Origin: Gammaproteobacteria bacterium
GTDB lineage: Bacteria > Pseudomonadota > Gammaproteobacteria > Pseudomonadales > Alcanivoracaceae
Length of the DNA: 38,396 nucleotides
NCBI GenBank assembly: GCA_018067045.1
Contig: JAGPVL010000011.1
Location: 1-38,396, forward strand
Direction: 5' to 3'
The notes under the pieces were generated by a model. It ran no database searches. It had not been told where the DNA came from and was given only the letters and a program-made list of their open reading frames with translations. Positions within the stretch are counted from its first letter, which is position 1, and each line of letters opens with the position of its first letter. Below are positions 32,632 through 38,396 of the stretch, one piece after another. Position numbers and translations under genes: made by a program.

Positions 32632-33318
32632 ATGTCTGCAGCGTCGATGTCCCTAGAGCAAGCTTTGCGAGAGCGCCGTTCTGTGCGCGGGTTTAGCAGT
32701 CAGCCGGTAGATCAGGGTCTGATGGAGGAAATTTTTTCGTTGGCCCATCTGGCTCCAAGTAACTGTAATGTTCAGCCGTGGCGTGTTTTTGTGGCTTCTG
32801 GCGAAGTGCGGGACGAGATGAGGCGGCGCATGACCGAAAAGGCCACAAACGGTGTCATGGTCAATCCAGACTTTGAGCATATGCCCAGCTTTGCCGGTGT
32901 TTACCGCGAGCGGCAGGTGGCCTGCGCCGCGGAGCTGTACGGCAACATGGGCATAGCTCGTGACGACCGCGTCGGGCGTATGAAGGCGACTTTACGTAAC
33001 TTCGAGCTCTTCGACGCGCCACATGTTGCCTTTATCGGTATGGAAAAAACCTTTGGCGTGACCGTCGCGTTAGACGTTGGTATGTATATCCAGTCACTGA
33101 TGTTGGCGATGACGGCTTATGGCATCAGCAGTTGTGCGCAGGGCAGCATGCGCTATTACCCAGACGACGTACGTGAGATCTTCTCTGAGCCAGAGACGAC
33201 GGGCATTCTTTGTGGCATTAGTTTTGGTTACGAGGACGCGGAGGTGGCGGCGAATAAAACCCGCGTGGGGCGCTCCCCCTTAACGGACAATGTGACGTTT
33301 TTGAGCTCTCTCGATTAG
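32632..33318 (+). CDS. Nitroreductase-family FMN oxidoreductase
   Basis: The 228-residue protein has the nitroreductase motifs: RRSVRGFSSQPV (FMN phosphate-binding arginines), LAHLAPSNCNVQPWRVFV (about 37-54), LMLAMTAYGISSCAQG and GISFGYED near the end. These enzymes use FMN and NAD(P)H to reduce nitroaromatics, quinones or related compounds; the physiological substrate cannot be read from sequence. ATG 32632 has AAGGAG 5 bases upstream. It is divergent from the small membrane protein gene. Confidence 0.92.
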   Translation: MSAASMSLEQALRERRSVRGFSSQPVDQGLMEEIFSLAHLAPSNCNVQPWRVFVASGEVRDEMRRRMTEKATNGVMVNPDFEHMPSFAGVYRERQVACAAELYGNMGIARDDRVGRMKATLRNFELFDAPHVAFIGMEKTFGVTVALDVGMYIQSLMLAMTAYGISSCAQGSMRYYPDDVREIFSEPETTGILCGISFGYEDAEVAANKTRVGRSPLTDNVTFLSSLD

Positions 33319-33356
33319 CCGTTGCTCAGGATGGAGAGGCTGAATGGGTTGGGGTG

Positions 33357-33365
33357 TGCTAGAAT
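33357..33365 (+). promoter_or_regulatory. Extended -10 promoter of the ABM-domain gene
   Basis: TGCTAGAAT has the form TG-N-TAGAAT, 5 of 6 matches to the -10 hexamer with the extended element. No -35 is apparent. The start near 33372 would leave a leader of about 26 bases. Confidence 0.5.
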
Positions 33366-33397
33366 ACGCGCCCTCCATTCGTCGCTACGGGAGCACT

Positions 33398-33760
33398 ATG
33401 ATCATCGTCAAGGGTTCAATACCTGTGAAGACCTCCTATCAGGAAGAGGCGCTGAAGCTTATTCAGGGGCTGGCGGCGCAGTCTCGTGGCGAGCAGGGCT
33501 GCATTGCCTACGAGGTGTATATCTTGGCGGATGCACCTGAAACGATTGTGATTTGGCAGCAATGGAGTGGTCTGACGGCGCTGGAAACGCATTTTGCTTC
33601 TGAACATGTTGATGCGTTTTTAGACGCGATTCCGGACTTGATCGAAGGCGAGGTTACCTCGGCGCGTTTTGATGTTGTTTCGCACGACGAAGATTTATTG
33701 ATTGATGAATCTCTCGATTACCCCTCGGTACAGTTAGCCGAAAATACTATCCTGCATTAA
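33398..33760 (+). CDS. ABM-domain (antibiotic biosynthesis monooxygenase-like) protein
   Basis: The 120-residue protein (ATG 33398, GGGAG 4 bases upstream) has the dimeric alpha+beta barrel ABM pattern. This comprises IIVKGSIPVK, LAAQSRGEQGCIAYEVYI, IWQQWSGLTALETHFASEHVDAF, and a final strand ARFDVV. Members include quinol monooxygenases (YgiN) and many small oxidoreductases of unknown substrate. A C-terminal extension of about 25 residues (DLLIDESLDYPSVQL...) is longer than usual. It follows the nitroreductase by 80 bases but has its own promoter-like sequence. Confidence 0.85.
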   Translation: MIIVKGSIPVKTSYQEEALKLIQGLAAQSRGEQGCIAYEVYILADAPETIVIWQQWSGLTALETHFASEHVDAFLDAIPDLIEGEVTSARFDVVSHDEDLLIDESLDYPSVQLAENTILH

Positions 33761-33773
33761 CTCCCGCTTATGC

Positions 33774-36278
33774 TTACAGATCTTGTTGCTTGGCCGACTC
33801 GGGTGCATTGTCATCCGAGTCGAAGCTCGAGTCGTTGTTCCCGCTTTTTAATACTGAGCGTATATTGCGATCCAGCTTGCTGCTATTGATGGGCTTGGCA
33901 ATATGGCTGACCATCCCCGCTTCGTGACACAATCTGATTTTGTCCGGCACCGCGTGTGCAGTCAGGGCGATGATCGGGATGTGATCAATCTTCCCTTCGT
34001 TTTGTAGTCGAATAATTTCTCGCGATGTTTCGAAGCCATCCATTTCCGGCATCTCGCAGTCCATAAAAATCAAGTCGAACGGCCGGCTGTCATTCAATAA
34101 TACGGCAAGCGCTTCGGGACCGGTTTCGGCAACCTCTACTTCATGACCAAGCTTCTTTGCTAGGCCTTGTGCGACTAACAAGTTGACGTGATTGTCGTCG
34201 ACAATGAGCAGTCTTATTTGCGGCGTGTGCTCATCCAAGTCCATCTCTTCTTTTTGCTGAGCTCGGCGTTCGTCTCGTGATACTTCTGGTAGTGGTAGTC
34301 GAAACCAGAAGAGTGATCCTCGCCCCTTTTCACTTTCGACGCCGATCTCGCCGCCCATTAACTCTACCAGTTGCCGACTGATGGCGAGGCCGAGGCCGGT
34401 GCCGCCGTATCGTCTGCGCGTTGAGCCATCTCCTTGCTGAAATAATTCGAACAAGTGCGACATCTGCGAGCGGCTAATGCCGATGCCCTGATCGCGAATT
34501 TCGAATAAAACATAGGCATGGTTGTGCGGGTCCCGTTTCACATCAATTGAAACGACTCCGCCTTCTGTAAACTTAACCGCATTGCTGACGAGGTTAACGA
34601 GAATTTGTCGAAGACGAATGGGGTCTGCATGACAGAGTAGGCCCAAATTATCGTCCAGAATTGTGCGAAGTTCGTTGCCGTTAATGCGCGCACGGTTTTC
34701 GAATAGTGCGACCGATTCGCGAATGAGGCCGGGTAAATTAAATTGCTCGTCGTCAATTGGTAGCTTGCCCGCATCGATTCGAGAATAGTCGAGTATGTCA
34801 TTAATCAGCTCTACTAGCGTGTTGCCCGACTGTTCGATGATTTGGACCTTGCGGCGCTGCTCTGCATCCATATGGGAGTCTTTGAGCATGTCGAGGGTGC
34901 CGAGCATGCCGTTTAGCGGCGTTCTAATTTCATGACTCATGACGGCGAGAAATTCTGAGCGTGCGTTGAGCGCATTGTTAAGCGCTTCGGTTCTTTCGTG
35001 GACCCGTTGCTCGAGCTGAATGTTGGCTTCTGCCTGTATGCGATCATTCTCGGCCTTTAGCATCGTTAAGCGGTACGCTAATGCGAAAGACAGTAGCCAG
35101 GCTTCAAGTGTGCTACCAATTTCAAACGCATGATCCAGTAGCCAATTACTTTCAATGAGTGCGAACGTTTTTAAAACGAACAAAGGCGCGAGTGCTGCGA
35201 TAGGCGTGAACGCGAGCAGAAAATACTGTGCGGGTTTGAATCCGTCTCGAATACGAAGGATCGTCGGAACCAGTAATGCGGGTGCGATAAAGATAACGGC
35301 AATAGTGGCGAAACGAAGAGTGTGCTCTGGTTCGAATAGCCAAGAAAGAATGGCAAGCACGATCAAGGTGAATCCCAATGATTGCATTAACGCGTTCAAG
35401 CGTCGGCGGGCGTGGCGAAGCTGCAGAAACGCGGCGGCAAACAAAACGGCGAGCCCTTCCGCTGCGAGTGATACGCTGACACGAACGGTGTCATTGAACC
35501 ATGGGTGTTGCGGCCAGAGAAACTGAAAGGCAATGCTTGAGCGTGTCAGTAGGAATGTCATTAATGCGGCGAGATAGAGTACGTACAAGAGGTAGCTACG
35601 GTCTCGGATGGCGATAAAGAGTAGTAAGTTAAATAGGCACATTGCCAAGATGGCGCCAAAATACAGACCTGAAAAAATATGCCGTGATAGCTTGTAAGAG
35701 GTGTAGCCGTTGCGATCAACAAGCGTGATGGGTAGCTCAAGCGCACCGGTTGTTTTGACTTTCAGCAAGACAAACGCGGTTTGTTCCGCAGGCAAGACCA
35801 ACGGGAACACGGGTTCGTTGTCGTCCATGGCTCGTTCGTGCCAGCGCAGCCTGTCGCCCTGATGGTCAGTAGCAATGGGTTCAAGTTTTTCATTATACAA
35901 ATAGAGGTCGAGGTAATCGGTATGGGGGCGCCCTGCGATGAGAAAGCGTTCTGCTTCAGGGCCGCTATTGCTGATACGTAATAAGAACCAGAAAGGATTT
36001 TGTTGAAATCCCAGCGACGTATTGTCGCTGTTAGTCATCTTAGGGTTGTCGTCTGATAGGAGTGTCGAGAGTGCGTCACTGGCAGTGAGGGTGTTGCTGC
36101 TATCTTCAATTGAGGAAACCGTTGCGCGCAGCTGTACCTGAGGGCCGGGCTTGTGAGGGCTCGGCTCAAGGTTTTCCTGAGAGCACGATGACAGCAAAGG
36201 TAGCGCCGCAAGTACGGCGATTAGCAAGATGCTGAAGTGCCTAACATTCAGTGATGTAAGCGTTCTGTATTTTGTCAT
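33774..36278 (-). CDS. Hybrid sensor histidine kinase with 7TMR-DISM sensor
   Basis: The 834-residue protein has an N-terminal hydrophobic signal with lipobox-like LSSC (Cys32), a periplasmic DISMED2-like beta domain (about 45-190), and seven hydrophobic segments (about 200-405). A coiled coil (405-440) and HisKA with phospho-acceptor H449 ([11 protein letters not shown]) follow. The HATPase has N-box NLVSNAVKF (562-570), DQGIG (596-600) and GGTGLGLAI (625-633). The receiver has acidic pair 694-695, phospho-acceptor D740, T773 and K795. The output partner (a histidine phosphotransferase or regulator) is not in the window. The ligand is likely a sugar-like or other small molecule as in DISM relatives, but this is not shown. 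Confidence 0.92.
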   Translation of the reverse strand: MTKYRTLTSLNVRHFSILLIAVLAALPLLSSCSQENLEPSPHKPGPQVQLRATVSSIEDSSNTLTASDALSTLLSDDNPKMTNSDNTSLGFQQNPFWFLLRISNSGPEAERFLIAGRPHTDYLDLYLYNEKLEPIATDHQGDRLRWHERAMDDNEPVFPLVLPAEQTAFVLLKVKTTGALELPITLVDRNGYTSYKLSRHIFSGLYFGAILAMCLFNLLLFIAIRDRSYLLYVLYLAALMTFLLTRSSIAFQFLWPQHPWFNDTVRVSVSLAAEGLAVLFAAAFLQLRHARRRLNALMQSLGFTLIVLAILSWLFEPEHTLRFATIAVIFIAPALLVPTILRIRDGFKPAQYFLLAFTPIAALAPLFVLKTFALIESNWLLDHAFEIGSTLEAWLLSFALAYRLTMLKAENDRIQAEANIQLEQRVHERTEALNNALNARSEFLAVMSHEIRTPLNGMLGTLDMLKDSHMDAEQRRKVQIIEQSGNTLVELINDILDYSRIDAGKLPIDDEQFNLPGLIRESVALFENRARINGNELRTILDDNLGLLCHADPIRLRQILVNLVSNAVKFTEGGVVSIDVKRDPHNHAYVLFEIRDQGIGISRSQMSHLFELFQQGDGSTRRRYGGTGLGLAISRQLVELMGGEIGVESEKGRGSLFWFRLPLPEVSRDERRAQQKEEMDLDEHTPQIRLLIVDDNHVNLLVAQGLAKKLGHEVEVAETGPEALAVLLNDSRPFDLIFMDCEMPEMDGFETSREIIRLQNEGKIDHIPIIALTAHAVPDKIRLCHEAGMVSHIAKPINSSKLDRNIRSVLKSGNNDSSFDSDDNAPESAKQQDL

Positions 36279-36488
36279 TATTCGTTAATTATTCAGAGGC
36301 TCGCTAGCCTCCAGTGTACGATACTGGGGCGGATGAACAACCTCTTCCTGTGCCGCCTGCTGTGGTGTGGCCGCGTACAGCGGAGGAGGATCTGGGTGGT
36401 TCCGTCGGACATGTTCTATTGTTGTGCCTGAGTCGCTGCGTGTTGCACACTGGTTCGCGCGAAAAATAACGAGATTGGGGATAGTGCT
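36279..36488. other. 210-bp divergent spacer (hybrid kinase / molybdopterin enzyme)
   Basis: The spacer contains a GAGGCT-CGCT-AGCCTC hairpin (36296-36311) and a CCAGT-N7-ACTGG inverted repeat (36311-36327). A 51-codon GTG open frame (36314-36469) lies within it without a ribosome site. No clear promoter pair is recognised. The molybdopterin gene has GGGGA 7 bases before its ATG. Confidence 0.4.
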
Positions 36489-38396
36489 ATGACGAGTCAG
36501 CTACATTACCGCACCTGCAATTTGTGTGAGGCCATGTGTGGGCTTGAAATAGAATATGAGGCGGACCAGGTTGTCGCTATTCGTGGCGATCAGAATGATC
36601 CGTTAAGCCGTGGTCATATCTGCCCCAAGGCCGTTGCTTTGCAGGATTTACATTCTGACACTGACCGGTTGCGCTTGCCGGTTCGGCGTACCGACAAAGG
36701 TTGGCAGGAAATTAGCTGGGATGAGGCGCTTTCGACAACGGCGCTGCGGCTGGCAGAGGTTCAGGCGAAGCACGGCCGTAATGCGGTGGCGATGTACGCG
36801 GGCAACCCGACGGTGCACAACCATGGCGCCATGTTTACGTTGCTACCGTTATTGCAGGCTCTGGGGACGCGCAATCGCTATAGCGCCACGTCGGTCGACC
36901 AGTTGCCACAGATGTTGGCGAGCCTGAAATTATTTGGTCATCAGTTATTGCTGCCGGTCCCGGATATTGATCGGACGGACCATTTTTTTGTGATTGGCGC
37001 GAACCCGATGGCGTCGAATGGCAGCCTTATGACTGCGCCGGATATGCGTGGACGCCTCAAGGCGTTGCGGCAGCGCGGAGGTAAGCTGGTGGTTATCGAT
37101 CCGCGCCGGACAGAAACAGCGGCGGTTGCTGACAGCCATTATTTTATTCAGCCGGGACGTGATGCGGTGCTTTTGCTGGCAATGCTCAATGTTATTTTTG
37201 ACCAGAAAAAAGCCGTTACGTCAGCGCAATCGCCACTGATTGATAATCTCGATGTGCTGGCGGAGCACGTTATGCCATGGACGCCGGAGAGAGCGGCGCC
37301 GCTGTGCGGTCTGGATGCCGATACGATTCGGCGGATCAGCCTTGAGTTTGCGGACGCGAAAAGTGCGGTAGCTTACTGTCGTGTCGGCACGAGTACGTCG
37401 CAATACAGTAGTGTTGCCGCATGGCTTGTGTACGCGCTGAATATCGTGACCGGTAATCTTGATCGCGAAGGAGGGCTGATGTTTCCCGCGCCGGCCGCAG
37501 ATATGGTCGCGTTTACCGCCCGTGGCGGCCATCGTGGTGGCTTCAATCGCTACCGCTCTAGGGTGCGCGATTTGCCGGAATTCGGCGGTGAGTTTCCGGT
37601 CACCACACTGGCGGATGAAATGTTGGAGCCGGGTGAGGGGCAAGTTAAAGCGTTGCTGACCCATGCCGGCAACCCGGTGCTTTCTTGTCCAGACGGTAAT
37701 CGTTTAGATAAGGCGTTAACGCAATTAGATTTTATCGTCTGTATCGATTTGTATATTAACGAAACCACGCGTCACGCGGATATTATTTTGCCGCCGACCG
37801 GGCACTTGGAGCACGCTCAATTTGACCCGGTGTTCCATGGTTTGGCTGTTCACAACACCATTAAGTTTTCCCCTGCGCTGTTTGCTCCGGTTGCTGGTGC
37901 ACGCCACGATTGGCAGATCATGCTGGAATTAACACGACGTTTGCATGAGGCGAAAGGCATGCCGTCTTGGCGCGCCAAGGCAAGTGAGGCTGTCATGCGT
38001 ACGGTGGGGGATACTGGCCTGATTGATTTACTGTTGCGCTTTGGCCCTTACGGGCAGATGAGTGCAGCATCCAGTCGCATTGGAAAGTTGTTGTCGAAGG
38101 CGCCGGTAGTGGGGCGCCGGTTGGCAAAATATTTTCCGGCGGGTGATGCCGTCGCGGAACCGCTTCGGCAGCGCGAACGATTATCGTTAAAGCGCGTTAG
38201 AGGGGCGCCGCATGGCATTGATCTTGGGCCGCTCTCGCCCTCTTTACCTGAACGCCTATTTACAAAAAATCGGCGTATTGATGTATGTCCTGATCTTTAT
38301 CTTTCCGGCCTCAATGCGTTGAATGATTTGCAGCCATTGAAAGCGGATTCCTTTTTTCTGATTGGTCGTCGCCATGTGCGCAGCAATAATTCGTGG
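36489..38396 (+). CDS. Molybdopterin oxidoreductase, [4Fe-4S]-containing (3' truncated by window)
   Basis: The frame is open for 636 codons from ATG 36489 to the window end. The N-terminal [4Fe-4S] site is C10-x2-C13-x3-C17 with the fourth Cys at 45 (HICPKA). Later motifs are typical of the DMSO-reductase superfamily: YSATSVDQLPQ, VIGANPMASN, LVVIDPRRTETA, YCRVGTSTSQYSS, LNIVTGNLDREGG, HAGNPVLSCPDG and ADIILPPTGHLEH. It is formate-dehydrogenase-like in layout but has no twin-arginine signal, so it is probably cytoplasmic. The Mo ligand and substrate cannot be assigned. The C-terminal molydopterin-dinucleotide-binding domain is only beginning at the edge. Confidence 0.9.
   Translation, partial: MTSQLHYRTCNLCEAMCGLEIEYEADQVVAIRGDQNDPLSRGHICPKAVALQDLHSDTDRLRLPVRRTDKGWQEISWDEALSTTALRLAEVQAKHGRNAVAMYAGNPTVHNHGAMFTLLPLLQALGTRNRYSATSVDQLPQMLASLKLFGHQLLLPVPDIDRTDHFFVIGANPMASNGSLMTAPDMRGRLKALRQRGGKLVVIDPRRTETAAVADSHYFIQPGRDAVLLLAMLNVIFDQKKAVTSAQSPLIDNLDVLAEHVMPWTPERAAPLCGLDADTIRRISLEFADAKSAVAYCRVGTSTSQYSSVAAWLVYALNIVTGNLDREGGLMFPAPAADMVAFTARGGHRGGFNRYRSRVRDLPEFGGEFPVTTLADEMLEPGEGQVKALLTHAGNPVLSCPDGNRLDKALTQLDFIVCIDLYINETTRHADIILPPTGHLEHAQFDPVFHGLAVHNTIKFSPALFAPVAGARHDWQIMLELTRRLHEAKGMPSWRAKASEAVMRTVGDTGLIDLLLRFGPYGQMSAASSRIGKLLSKAPVVGRRLAKYFPAGDAVAEPLRQRERLSLKRVRGAPHGIDLGPLSPSLPERLFTKNRRIDVCPDLYLSGLNALNDLQPLKADSFFLIGRRHVRSNNSW

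Noticed and set aside
36314-36469. 51-codon GTG open frame just before the molybdopterin gene (VYDTGADEQPLPVPPAVVW...)
   Set aside because: No ribosome site, no recognised homologue, and a frame this short occurs by chance. It could be a decayed remnant but there is no proof.

Overview
The window is a chromosomal segment of a Gammaproteobacterium. The ribosomal superoperon has the gammaproteobacterial gene order. The block uvrA - yajR-type MFS - ssb - gspN/gspC/gspD and a Marinobacter-like two-domain fatty acyl-CoA reductase suggest a marine, wax-ester-capable lineage near Pseudomonadales/Cellvibrionales. Genus is not determined. No tRNA, rRNA, CRISPR array, insertion sequence or prophage was seen.

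Region 1 (1-13971): the 3' end of tuf, then the complete S10, spc and alpha ribosomal operons (rpsJ to rplQ, with secY, rpmJ and rpoA). Recognisable control elements are a tuf terminator overlapping the S10 promoter, a structured S10 leader ending in an attenuator-like hairpin, an S8-operator-like hairpin at the start of rplE, a second promoter before rpsM, and a perfect 18-bp terminator after rplQ.

Region 2 (13985-23561): uvrA on the minus strand with a LexA box over its start; a CsgD/VpsT-type LuxR regulator on the minus strand; then on the plus strand yajR, ssb and a partial type II secretion cluster (gspN, gspC, gspD only).

Region 3 (23714-27662): a signalling group. A tail-anchored double-FHA protein converges, across a perfect 21-bp terminator, on a two-gene minus-strand unit encoding a membrane HAMP/class III adenylate cyclase and an outer-membrane-type lipoprotein with a TPR-like end. 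A textbook CRP palindrome lies in the 353-bp gap upstream of the cyclase. The same gap could also hold a short CRP-activated plus-strand transcript ending at a terminator-like hairpin.

Region 4 (27663-31796): a lipid module. It holds a short-chain dehydrogenase, a two-domain fatty acyl-CoA reductase whose C-terminal half is a close paralogue of that dehydrogenase, and a divergent FabR-like TetR regulator with an 18-bp palindrome just before its start codon.

Region 5 (31929-38396): mixed accessory genes: a small four-cysteine protein, a small membrane-anchored protein, a nitroreductase, an ABM-domain protein, a large 7TMR-DISM hybrid histidine kinase, and the 5' part of a molybdopterin oxidoreductase that runs off the window.
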